Of a DNA stretch of 7,583 nucleotides, positions 1 through 6,603 are shown piece by piece. The stretch is from an uncultured bacterium (lineage in GTDB: Bacteria; Hydrogenedentota; Hydrogenedentia; Hydrogenedentales; SLHB01). A model generated the notes under the pieces. It was given only the letters and a program-made list of their open reading frames with translations. It was not told the DNA's origin and ran no database searches. The translations under genes were made by a program, and so were the position numbers. The DNA is taken from the NCBI GenBank assembly GCA_937928585.1, contig CALEZK010000599.1:1-7583 (forward strand), in the 5' to 3' direction. Position 1 is the first letter of the stretch. Every line of letters starts with the position of its first letter.

Positions 1-1511
1 CCCGGCACCGAACTGGTGACCTGAATGAGTTGCAACGGCTGATCCGCGGACAGCGCGTCTATGATTGCCCCCACGCGCTGTGCCTCCCCGGCATCCAGTT
101 TCCCCCCGGATGCCTTGAAGAATGAACCCACCGGCGGTACGCCAAGATAATGCTCGATGTCCTCGGGCGTCTTCAGGCCGTGATCGAGGTAGTCGAGGAA
201 GAATGCCAGACCAATCGCGCCCACAAGCCCGCCGATGAATCCGAGCAACAGATTAAACATCTTGCGCGGACGAATGGGGTTGCTCGGCAGGCTGGGACTG
301 GACACAACAACGATATTGTTGATGCCCGCGAGTGACAATTGGCTGTTCACGCGCGCCTGCTGCACGCCCGATGCGAACGAGGTGTACGAATCCTGCTTGA
401 TCGTCGCCTCTTCCTGCAATGCATCGTGCTGATCAATGACGCTGTTCAGCGCCTTCAGGCGCGTTTCAAGTTCGGAAATCTGTTTCTGCGAAGACGCCAC
501 CGCATTCGTGATCGCGTCGTTCAGGCGGTTCACGGCCTGTTCAATCTGCTTGTTCACGCCGATCACGTCGGGATGGTTTGGCCCTTTGGACGTCACCTGC
601 TCGTTGCGGCGCAGGAGTAACTCCAGCAATCGCAGGCGCAATTCCGTAATCACCGAGCTTTCGGTCTCGCGGCTCAACTGCGCCATGATCGTGGAATCGT
701 CCGACTTCTCTACCGCATCCGGAGATACCGTGCCGATTTCGGCGAGCTGCGTCGCGAGGTTCTTCGCTTTTGTATACTGCTCAATCAGGATTTTGCGTTC
801 ATCTTCCAATCCATAGACGTTGTTGGTTTCTCGGAACTGCTTCAACGCCTCCTGCGTGGCGACCCATTCCGCGCGCGCCTCGTCCAACTTCAATTCGAGC
901 ACTTCGGTCGCGCTCTCCGGCGTGCGGAAGACTTCGTCATGCTTTGCCTTGTAGTGCTTGAGCAGGCTGGTCAACACTTCACTCGCGCGATCCGGCGCGC
1001 CCATGCGGCACCGAATCTCCATCGTGTACGAATCCTTAATCGCGTTGACCGCAATCGCCCCGCGCAAGGCCTCGACCGCCCCTTCGACGGCGTCCGGTTT
1101 CTTGCGCAGCCCAAGCATCACCTGCAGGCCGTTTACGGCGTCGCGTGCGCCGCTTACGATCGCGCGCGCCCCCGAACCGCCCCCGCCAAAGCCCTGATCC
1201 GCCAGCTTCACTTCTTCTACGACGGCGCGCAGCACGTCATCGCTATAGATGATCTGGATTTCCGAATTCAGATCCTCTTCCGTCATCGAGATCAACGGCG
1301 TGGTGGACGAATCCACCAGCGGCGTTGTCGTTTGCAGGGTTTCGCGACCGCGCAGCAACTGCACTTTCGCGATCGACTCGTACGTTTGTGGCCATACCAG
1401 GTTGCAGACGTATACGCCCACTACCACGACCACGAGAAAGAGCAGGATGAGCGCCTTGCGTTTAAACAAGACGGTCAGGATGTCCCGCAGGAAGATTTGT
1501 CGTTTATCCAT
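1..1511 (-). CDS. Wzz/GNVR polysaccharide co-polymerase, probably fused to a BY-type tyrosine kinase; C-terminus outside window
   Basis: The frame is open from an ATG at 1511 to the window edge, 503 residues without a stop. In families of this kind (Wzc, GumC, ExoP) the protein sits in the inner membrane, sets polymer chain length and engages the outer-membrane exporter. Visible parts: short basic N-terminus; membrane helix about residues 20-40 (ILLFLVVVVVGVYV); a large periplasmic region 41-415 with helical, charged, coiled-coil-like stretches about 200-255 and 285-370; the GNVR-type motif KGPNHPDV at 309-316; a proline-rich segment SLPSNPIRPRK at 407-417; second membrane helix about 418-442; then a cytoplasmic segment with KTPEDIEHYLGVPPVGSF at 447-464. 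The last residues, IQVTSSVP (496-503) followed by GG and a missing base (Gly), look like the strand leading into the Walker A loop of BY-kinases (VTSxxPGEGKS). The kinase fusion is inference because the loop itself lies outside. The ATG has AAGGA/GAGG-like bases just upstream and starts 30 bp after the exporter gene. Confidence 0.9.
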   Translation of the reverse strand, partial: MDKRQIFLRDILTVLFKRKALILLFLVVVVVGVYVCNLVWPQTYESIAKVQLLRGRETLQTTTPLVDSSTTPLISMTEEDLNSEIQIIYSDDVLRAVVEEVKLADQGFGGGGSGARAIVSGARDAVNGLQVMLGLRKKPDAVEGAVEALRGAIAVNAIKDSYTMEIRCRMGAPDRASEVLTSLLKHYKAKHDEVFRTPESATEVLELKLDEARAEWVATQEALKQFRETNNVYGLEDERKILIEQYTKAKNLATQLAEIGTVSPDAVEKSDDSTIMAQLSRETESSVITELRLRLLELLLRRNEQVTSKGPNHPDVIGVNKQIEQAVNRLNDAITNAVASSQKQISELETRLKALNSVIDQHDALQEEATIKQDSYTSFASGVQQARVNSQLSLAGINNIVVVSSPSLPSNPIRPRKMFNLLLGFIGGLVGAIGLAFFLDYLDHGLKTPEDIEHYLGVPPVGSFFKASGGKLDAGEAQRVGAIIDALSADQPLQLIQVTSSVP

Positions 1512-1541
1512 GGTCCTTACCTCGCGCTTCCGCCGTAGCCG

Positions 1542-2921
1542 TTATGGGTTGATGACCGAGCCGGGCAAGCCCAAGCCCAAGCCGCCGGTATTCGGCAGCA
1601 CGGTCACACCGGAACTGAAATTGTTATTCTTGCTCTTCGAATTGATCTTCTGCTCGTTGAGATAGTACGTGCCGGATACGCCCATCGTATTCTCGAACGG
1701 CACAATCTCTTCGATGTACTGCTCAACAAACAGGTTCGCGCGCGAAATGAGCTTGCGCGGCACGTAGACCACGTCAAACGCGCGCAGCATGATGTCGTTC
1801 TCGGTGCTGCCCGTGAGCACGTTCGCGATATTCGTCTTGTACACATACGGCTTGCCGTTCGGGTTGCGGCGAATGATCAGCACGCTGTTAAGCCGCGAAT
1901 CTTTCGTCGGTCCGCCCGCCATCAGAATCGCCTGGAAGGCGGAAGGCGCGCCCTCCAACGGGAACACGCCGTTGTTCGCGACTTCACCGCCGATGTAGAT
2001 TCGCGCGCCCGTCGCTTGCACCACGTCGGCGGAGATGTCTACATCGTTGAATGCGAGTTGGTCACATGCTTCCTTGATCGACTTGCGCAGCTCTTCCGTG
2101 CTGTAACCCGCTGCCTGCAGTTCGCCGATCTTCGGCACCGATACGCGCCCATCGGGCCGCACCGACACAACGCCGTTCATGCTCAACAACGACTGGTTGA
2201 TCGCCGGGAACACGATGAGGTTCACGTCCGGCTTGTTCATCAACACCTTGGCCGCCTCGGCCTTTATCGCTTCGCCCGCTTCCGCCACCGTCATGCCCGC
2301 GATCATCACGTCCGTGTTGATCGAGGGAATGCGAATCTTGCCGTCGGGGCGCACCACGATATCGCGGCTCATGTTTTCGAGGCGGTCCGGGTTTGCAAAG
2401 TCTACGTTGACCGTGATTCGCGGTTCGCCTTCGATAATGCCGGTCTTCGCGTAAAGCTGCGTCAACTTCTTGCGCAACTCGAACGGCGTAAGGCCCGCCG
2501 CCTTGATGTCTCCAACTTCCGGCATGGTGATGTAGCCGTCAGGCCGCACCGTCCGGTTCGAGTTCAATGGCCAGTTATTGAGGAAGCTGATACCAATCAA
2601 GTCGCCTACGTCAATCTTGTACGACTCGGTATCGCCCATTGGCGCGGTGAGGCGCACTTCCATGTTGTCGCCGACTTCAATGCGGTAGTCCCAGGGGACA
2701 TCTCCCTCGCGGAACTCGCGCAGATGAAACTGAAGACTCACCTTGTCGCCCACCTGAAGCAGGTAGGCCATGTCTTCTCCGCTCATCTCGTCGATTTCCG
2801 CCTGCGTGATGTCCTGCGGTTCCCCTTTCGGATCCAACACAATTGTGTGGTCCGTCGCCGCGCAACCCGCCAGCAATGCAATTGCCAACAGGGGTAGCGC
2901 GAATGCGGTGGCCCGTTTCAT
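1542..2921 (-). CDS. Wza-like polysaccharide export lipoprotein (Poly_export/SLBB), 459 aa
   Basis: This is the outer-membrane channel component of polysaccharide export (Wza/GumB/KpsD family), expected to dock on the co-polymerase encoded just downstream. Numbered from the ATG at 2921, residues 1-20 are a lipoprotein signal peptide ending in the lipobox LLAGC, with Cys20 the predicted acylation site. Three VGD motifs follow at 57-59, 83-85 and 105-107, then three VRPDG motifs at 125-129, 190-194 and 254-258, each leading into a strand-helix unit (for example MPEVGDIKAAGLTPFELRKK and VPKIGELQAAGYSTEELRKS). An SLBB-like domain covers about 306-390 (GARIYIGGEVANNGVFPLEG ... DVVYVPR). Residues 393-410 (SRANLFVEQYIEEIVPF) look like the amphipathic C-terminal helix that forms the Wza outer-membrane pore. 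The tail 425-459 is Asn/Gly-rich. At 459 residues it is longer than E. coli Wza (about 380). The start is uncertain: an ATG at 2945 has AGGAGG 9 nt upstream and would add 8 residues before the signal peptide; an ATG at 2990 is also in frame. Confidence 0.93.
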   Translation of the reverse strand: MKRATAFALPLLAIALLAGCAATDHTIVLDPKGEPQDITQAEIDEMSGEDMAYLLQVGDKVSLQFHLREFREGDVPWDYRIEVGDNMEVRLTAPMGDTESYKIDVGDLIGISFLNNWPLNSNRTVRPDGYITMPEVGDIKAAGLTPFELRKKLTQLYAKTGIIEGEPRITVNVDFANPDRLENMSRDIVVRPDGKIRIPSINTDVMIAGMTVAEAGEAIKAEAAKVLMNKPDVNLIVFPAINQSLLSMNGVVSVRPDGRVSVPKIGELQAAGYSTEELRKSIKEACDQLAFNDVDISADVVQATGARIYIGGEVANNGVFPLEGAPSAFQAILMAGGPTKDSRLNSVLIIRRNPNGKPYVYKTNIANVLTGSTENDIMLRAFDVVYVPRKLISRANLFVEQYIEEIVPFENTMGVSGTYYLNEQKINSKSKNNNFSSGVTVLPNTGGLGLGLPGSVINP

Positions 2922-2925
2922 TCGG

Positions 2926-2935
2926 CCTTCTCCTC
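2926..2935 (-). promoter_or_regulatory. Ribosome binding site for the export lipoprotein (preferred start 2921)
   Basis: On the minus strand GAGGAGAAGG precedes the ATG at 2921, with AGGAG 8 nt from the start codon. This supports the start that gives a compact lipoprotein signal peptide. A second Shine-Dalgarno, AGGAGG at 2955-2960, sits 9 nt before the in-frame ATG at 2945, so start choice is not settled. Confidence 0.55.
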
Positions 2936-2969
2936 TCGCGTCCATACGTAAATGCCTCCTCATCGCCAC

Positions 2970-2988
2970 GCCCGGGGTGCAGCCGGGC
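2970..2988 (-). repeat. Short GC-rich inverted repeat (6-bp stem, 7-nt loop)
   Basis: GCCCGG at 2970-2975 pairs exactly with CCGGGC at 2983-2988 across a 7-nt loop. It lies 10 nt upstream of the AGGAGG at 2955-2960 on the transcribed strand. No poly-T follows, so it does not look like an intrinsic terminator. A six-base perfect stem can arise by chance in GC-rich DNA, so any role in mRNA stability or translation of the exporter is speculative. Confidence 0.35.
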
Positions 2989-3081
2989 AACTAACTCGGG
3001 TTCTATCGATCATCAAGGTCCGCGCTCCGGCATCAGGCCGAAGCAAGACCGTTTCTCCGATTGCTATCGCTTCGTCGCGCA

Positions 3082-3849
3082 TCATTCGCTGTCCCGCTCG
3101 ACAGGCCGCTGCATCTGAGGGTCAATCTGCGGTGCCGCAACGTCACCCGGCTGTGTCGCGCCGGGCGGCAAGGCCTCGCGTTGACGGCTGCGCTTCGTCG
3201 CGCCGAGTTCGGGCCGTCCGAAGTCGCGCTTGGGCGCGAAGGTCTCCGACGGCTCAATCTTTCGGCGCTGCCGCGTGCCGGGCGTGATGCGGAACTGGCC
3301 GCCGCGGCTTTTCAGCACGCTCGTGAAGATTTCCGCCGGTAGCAGATTCACTTCTTTGAAAATTTCCGCCACGAGTGGCGCCGCCGCTTCCACTGCCTGC
3401 CGTTCTAGGCCCGTCGTCAACTCGCGTACCTTTTGGAATTCATAAAACAACTGATCGCGCGCGAACTCTGCCGGCACTTCAACCATGTTCTCGTATTCCA
3501 CCGACATTTTCAGGGTATGAATTGAAATGCGATAGCGTTCGCCAGGATTCTGCAGATAGTTCGGCGCGGACGACTTCAGCACTTCGGATCGCACTTCCAG
3601 CAAGTACTCCGGCGCGGGATTCACGCGGGGCGAAATGCCCGGGCCCGACGGCGGCGTTTGAATCAGGTGATCGCCCGCGAAACGGCTGCGTTCGAAAACG
3701 CCGACACGCAGTATGCCGTCGATCTCCTCAATCAACAGCCGGTGGTTCTCGTCAATCGTGATACCGTGATAGCGGCGCTCCTGCGCATGAGAAGCAACAT
3801 TCAGCGCAAGCCCGATCACAACTATGAGAAGCGCATTACGCAGGCGCAT
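3082..3849 (-). CDS. Secreted protein of unknown function, 255 aa
   Basis: I do not recognise the family. The N-terminus is a clear Sec signal peptide: basic MRLRN, hydrophobic core about 6-18 (ALLIVVIGLALNV) and a likely cleavage after SHA at about residue 22. There is no lipobox cysteine, so the mature protein should be periplasmic or exported. The middle (about 25-190) mixes strand-like segments (YHGITIDENHRLLIEEIDG, YLLEVRSEVLKSS, RYRISIHTLKMSVEYE) with a helical, charged part about 127-180. The last 70 or so residues are rich in Arg, Lys and Pro and look disordered. No enzymatic motif, repeat or further membrane segment is visible. The ATG at 3849 has AGGAG 7 nt upstream and overlaps the end of the nucleotidyltransferase gene by 14 bp, so translational coupling is likely. 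Its place just before the exporter gene suggests an envelope role in assembly or export of the polymer, which is inference from context only. Confidence 0.85.
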   Translation of the reverse strand: MRLRNALLIVVIGLALNVASHAQERRYHGITIDENHRLLIEEIDGILRVGVFERSRFAGDHLIQTPPSGPGISPRVNPAPEYLLEVRSEVLKSSAPNYLQNPGERYRISIHTLKMSVEYENMVEVPAEFARDQLFYEFQKVRELTTGLERQAVEAAAPLVAEIFKEVNLLPAEIFTSVLKSRGGQFRITPGTRQRRKIEPSETFAPKRDFGRPELGATKRSRQREALPPGATQPGDVAAPQIDPQMQRPVERDSE

Positions 3850-4813
3850 GCGTATTCTCCTCGAAGAGCCCCGTCAAACCGCGGAGTTGCGTTTGCCGCG
3901 TAATCACCGTATCCACATGGGCCTTGCCATCGTCCAGCACTACGTCCGACAACACGACGCAGCGCTCAAGACGCGCCGGCTTGCGCACGATCACGCGATC
4001 GCCCAGCACGGTGTCCGTGAGTTCGGTTCCGCGCGCGATATCGCATCCCTCGCCCGTAAGTGCGTGCTTGTTCATCTTGCGCAATTGGTGCATGCAACAA
4101 TCGATAAGATCGCGCGTGTAGGTGATGTTCACGTCCCAATCCACCACCGGCGCAATGCGCACGGCAAACTCGTAATCGATCAAAATCTGAATCGAGTCGG
4201 TAAGCTCATATTCGTCGCGCATCGCCGTGCGCGGCGTCCGGCGAATCGCGTCGAATACGGGCATGTCGAACAGATAGAGCCCGCAGCCCTTCAGCATGTT
4301 GGGCACGTGCCGCGGCTTTTCGATCACGCGGCGCACGGTACCGTCCTCGCGCAGCAGCACCGCGAAATTGCGCTTCACCGCTTCCGGATCCGTCTCTTCT
4401 TTTACCGCGAGCACCGCCGCGCACTCATGCTCTTCCATCACTTCCATCATGCGGCGCAGGTCGGGTATCTCGAAGAATATATCGCCGAGCATCAGCAGGA
4501 ACGGCCGCGTAACGTGGCGCTCCAACTGGCCGACGGCGTGCGCGATGCCGAGGCGCTGTTGTTGCTCGACATACTTGATCCGAAGGCCAAACCGGCTGCC
4601 GTCGCCCAGCGTCTGCGTGATGCGATGGCCGAGATGCCCGATCACGATGAACACCTCGTCGATACCCACCGCTTTCATGTATTCCAATTGGTACGCAAGC
4701 AGCGGCTTGTTGCAGATCGGCACGATGGGCTTTGGCATTTCTTCGCCAAAGGGGCCCATACGCGAGCCGTGGCCCGCCGCCAATATGACGCCTTGGTATG
4801 ACTGCTTACTCAC
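3836..4813 (-). CDS. Sugar-phosphate nucleotidyltransferase (NDP-sugar pyrophosphorylase), 325 aa
   Basis: The family joins an NTP and a sugar 1-phosphate to give an NDP-sugar and pyrophosphate in the cytoplasm. The N-terminal Rossmann-like domain (about 7-240) has the nucleotide-binding signature GVILAAGHGSRMGP at 8-21 with the downstream MPKPIVPICNKPLL (26-39); LGDIFF at 109-114 supplies the expected metal-binding Asp111; VIEKP is at 163-167; ELTDSIQILID at 203-213 and DWDVNITY at 225-232 are typical substrate-side segments. Residues about 255-310 have the alternating short-strand pattern of a left-handed beta-helix (GTELTDTVLGDRVIV ... CVVLSDVVLDD), as in GlmU-like and GDP/UDP-sugar enzymes. 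The LAAGxGSRM form is closer to GlmU/HddC-like enzymes than to RmlA (GGxGTRL), but base and sugar specificity cannot be read. The start is GTG at 4813; GAGGG overlaps the TGA of the preceding gene 6 nt upstream, which supports this start and coupling. Confidence 0.92.
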   Translation of the reverse strand: MSKQSYQGVILAAGHGSRMGPFGEEMPKPIVPICNKPLLAYQLEYMKAVGIDEVFIVIGHLGHRITQTLGDGSRFGLRIKYVEQQQRLGIAHAVGQLERHVTRPFLLMLGDIFFEIPDLRRMMEVMEEHECAAVLAVKEETDPEAVKRNFAVLLREDGTVRRVIEKPRHVPNMLKGCGLYLFDMPVFDAIRRTPRTAMRDEYELTDSIQILIDYEFAVRIAPVVDWDVNITYTRDLIDCCMHQLRKMNKHALTGEGCDIARGTELTDTVLGDRVIVRKPARLERCVVLSDVVLDDGKAHVDTVITRQTQLRGLTGLFEENTHAPA

Positions 4814-4822
4814 CCTGTTCCC

Positions 4823-5809
4823 TCAATGTCGCACGGGCATGTCTTCATACCCGCCGTCAAGAATCCAATCGATCGTGCGCCGAAGTCCGTCTTCAAGCGT
4901 CACCTTCGCTTCCCAGCCAAGCAACGCTTTGGCTTTGGAGCTGTCCGCTTCCACGCGCTGAATCTCGCTCTTCTGCGGGCGCAACCGCTTCGCGTCCGAG
5001 ACGATCTCGACATCCTTTTTCATAAGGTTCGCGATAAGCTGCGCGAGATCCCCGATTGTCACCGCGCGCGTGGAACCGAAGTTCACTACCTCGCCGATCA
5101 CCGTGTCCATCTCCGCCGTCCGAATAAATCCGTCCACAATGTCGTCGACGTAGGTAAAGTTGCGGGTCGGCGTAAGATCGCCCAGGCGTAACTCTTTCCC
5201 GCGTGCAAGCTGCAACACGATCGTGGGAATGATCAAAAACTGCCCAATGCGCGGGCCATACACGTTGAATATCCGGCACGTCGCTACCGGCAGATCGTAG
5301 GACAGATAAAAACTCTCCGCGGTATGGTCCGCCGCGAGTTTCGACGCCGTGTAAGGATTGTGCGCGGCAACCGGATGCGTCTCGGTGATTGGCCTGCCGT
5401 CTTTCGATGTGCCATACACCCCCGCCGAAGAAGTGTGCACCACCCGCCGCACATGCTCGTGCCGCGCGGCGTTGCAAACGTTCAGCGTGCCGAGCACGTT
5501 CGTGATGATCGTTTCTTCCGGGTTCGCATACGAATAGGCGACGCTCGTGATCGCGGCGTGATGAAACACCGTGTCCACACCCTGCGTCGCTTCGCGCACA
5601 AACGCCCCGTCGCGAATGTTGCCCCCGCAAATCTCCAAACTTTTCGCAAGATGTTCCGGAACGCCCGCAAGATAACCCACGCTGCCGCGCATGTTCCCAT
5701 GCACCATGCCGCGCACTTCCGCGCCAAGCGAAAGTAACCGCTCGCACAGATGGCTTCCTATGAAGCCCCCCGCGCCGGTCACCAGCACTTTGCGTCCCGT
5801 CCATTCCAT
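4823..5809 (-). CDS. NAD-dependent sugar-nucleotide epimerase/dehydratase (extended SDR), 328 aa
   Basis: This extended short-chain dehydrogenase acts on an NDP-sugar in the cytoplasm, oxidising C4 with bound NAD. Starting at the ATG at 5809, the cofactor loop TGAGGFIGSH is at 11-20, HHAAITSV at 83-90 closes the NAD site, TSSAGVYG at 126-133 carries the catalytic Ser/Thr, and the catalytic pair Y153-x3-K157 is in NPYTASKLAADH. CRIFNVYGPR (178-187) and LGDLTPTRNFTYVDDIVDGF (209-228) are typical substrate-side segments; the latter resembles LegB-type 4,6-dehydratases. However, the usual dehydratase glutamate of TSTSEVYG or TDEVYG is Gly130 here, which favours a 4-epimerase-like or decarboxylase-like reaction. 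An upstream in-frame ATG at 5956 would add 49 residues lying inside the methyltransferase gene and preceding the Rossmann strand without homology-like features, so I chose 5809. It begins 2 bp after the methyltransferase stop, with GGGG 5 nt upstream. Confidence 0.92.
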   Translation of the reverse strand: MEWTGRKVLVTGAGGFIGSHLCERLLSLGAEVRGMVHGNMRGSVGYLAGVPEHLAKSLEICGGNIRDGAFVREATQGVDTVFHHAAITSVAYSYANPEETIITNVLGTLNVCNAARHEHVRRVVHTSSAGVYGTSKDGRPITETHPVAAHNPYTASKLAADHTAESFYLSYDLPVATCRIFNVYGPRIGQFLIIPTIVLQLARGKELRLGDLTPTRNFTYVDDIVDGFIRTAEMDTVIGEVVNFGSTRAVTIGDLAQLIANLMKKDVEIVSDAKRLRPQKSEIQRVEADSSKAKALLGWEAKVTLEDGLRRTIDWILDGGYEDMPVRH

Positions 5810-5811
5810 CG

Positions 5812-6603
5812 TTACCCCGTGGCTACCGCTAGCGGCTTCCGCCAAACACCCATGATATGCGTGCTGCAATTGCGCGCGATGGGAATGCGCGTCTGCAATC
5901 GCTCCACCGCGCGCACGGCAAGCGCCAGCGGTGTGCTGAATATGAAGAATGCCCACATGCCCGCGAGCATCTCGATTCGCTCGTTCACGAAGCCGGCCTC
6001 ACCCATCAGTCTGTCGAGCGTGCCGGGCGTATTCGCGCGGTAGTACGTGCGGAATGTGTCCTCGGAATGTCCGCCGAAGAGCACCTTTTTCAACCACTGC
6101 TTCGCGCTATACGGCACAAGGCTCGATACCGCGGCAAATACGCTCAAACGATTCGGCGTCAACACCGCGATGATGCCGCCGGGGCGCAGCACGCGCGCAA
6201 ACTCGCGCAACACGCGCAACGGCGCGGACACATGCTCTAACACAAACTTGCACACGATCACGTCGAACGCGCCGCTGCGAAATGGCAAAGTCTCCAACGG
6301 CGAAACTACGCGATCGCGAACAAGCACGTTGGCGCGCAATCCCGCGAGGTCCACGTCGCACGCAACGGCCTGGCGCGCGCGCGCAAGCGACGGCAAATCG
6401 GGATCACCCCGCGAACTTCCCGCGTCAAGCAGGATGCTTTCGTTCGTGACGTACTCCGCAAGCGCGGCGTCGTACGCGCCGTTTACATCGCGTATCCACT
6501 GCATCAAAAGCCGATATCGCCGCGCGCCAAGACGCGCGGCCATGTCTTCCGGAATCGCCAGCGACGGCTTATCCGGCGATGGTTTCGGCGAAGATGCGTT
6601 CAT
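5812..6603 (-). CDS. Class I SAM-dependent methyltransferase, 263 aa
   Basis: The protein has the Methyltransf_11 core. Motif I is ILLDAGSSRGD at 57-67 (degenerate: Ser64 stands where DxGxGxG has its second Gly), motif II ACDVD at 81-85 with Asp85 a candidate ribose-binding acid, LETLPFRSGAFDVIVCKFVLEHV (103-125) is motif IV with its following helix, and LRPGGIIAVLTPN (139-151) is the following strand region. The C-terminal part has a hydrophobic stretch at about 215-232 (GMWAFFIFSTPLALAVRA), possibly membrane-associated, since one helix is too little to assign an integral protein. In a polysaccharide locus such enzymes usually O-methylate a sugar or cap a chain; the acceptor here is unknown. 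The ATG at 6603 overlaps the glycosyltransferase gene by 35 bp and has only a weak ribosome site; an ATG at 6543 (residue 21) would start 25 bp after that gene and keeps the whole core. Confidence 0.88.
   Translation of the reverse strand: MNASSPKPSPDKPSLAIPEDMAARLGARRYRLLMQWIRDVNGAYDAALAEYVTNESILLDAGSSRGDPDLPSLARARQAVACDVDLAGLRANVLVRDRVVSPLETLPFRSGAFDVIVCKFVLEHVSAPLRVLREFARVLRPGGIIAVLTPNRLSVFAAVSSLVPYSAKQWLKKVLFGGHSEDTFRTYYRANTPGTLDRLMGEAGFVNERIEMLAGMWAFFIFSTPLALAVRAVERLQTRIPIARNCSTHIMGVWRKPLAVATG

Larger units (their letters stand above)
2922..3081 (-). other. 160-bp intergenic spacer, the only sizeable gap in the cluster
   Basis: This spacer separates the secreted-protein gene from the exporter gene; the other junctions are overlaps or gaps of at most 30 bp. 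It holds two Shine-Dalgarno-like sequences near the exporter start and a GC-rich inverted repeat at 2970-2988. I see no convincing sigma-70 (-35/-10) or sigma-54 (-24/-12) promoter, no T-run after the hairpin and no credible small gene. An internal promoter or processing site for the export genes would fit the position, but the sequence does not prove it. Confidence 0.4.

Noticed and set aside
939..1538. A 199-codon open frame on the plus strand
   Set aside because: It is antisense to the chain-length protein gene, whose frame is open across the whole region and has two membrane helices and family motifs.
1565..1582. Short tandem repeat of AAGCCC units near the exporter 3' end
   Set aside because: Two to three imperfect hexamers encode the Gly-Leu repeat of the protein tail; too short to claim as a functional or phase-variable repeat.
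1590..1608. LPNTG in the exporter tail as a possible sortase signal
   Set aside because: It lacks the following hydrophobic helix and basic end of a sortase signal, and the protein is a lipoprotein of a diderm cell. The match is chance in a Gly/Asn-rich tail.
2016..2897. A 293-codon open frame on the plus strand
   Set aside because: It is antisense to the exporter gene, with a low-complexity Arg/His/Val-rich translation and no recognisable motif.
2970..2988. Hairpin as an intrinsic terminator between the secreted protein and exporter genes
   Set aside because: No T-run follows on the transcribed strand and the stem is only 6 bp, so termination is not supported.
3824..4801. A 325-codon open frame on the plus strand
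   Set aside because: It lies antisense over the nucleotidyltransferase gene, which has clear family motifs. The translation is His/Arg/Ala-rich without domain-like features, as expected of an antisense frame in GC-rich coding DNA.
4893..5804. A 303-codon open frame on the minus strand
   Set aside because: It is a shifted frame within the SDR gene; the SDR frame holds the Rossmann and YxxxK motifs, this one only Arg/Gly-rich sequence.
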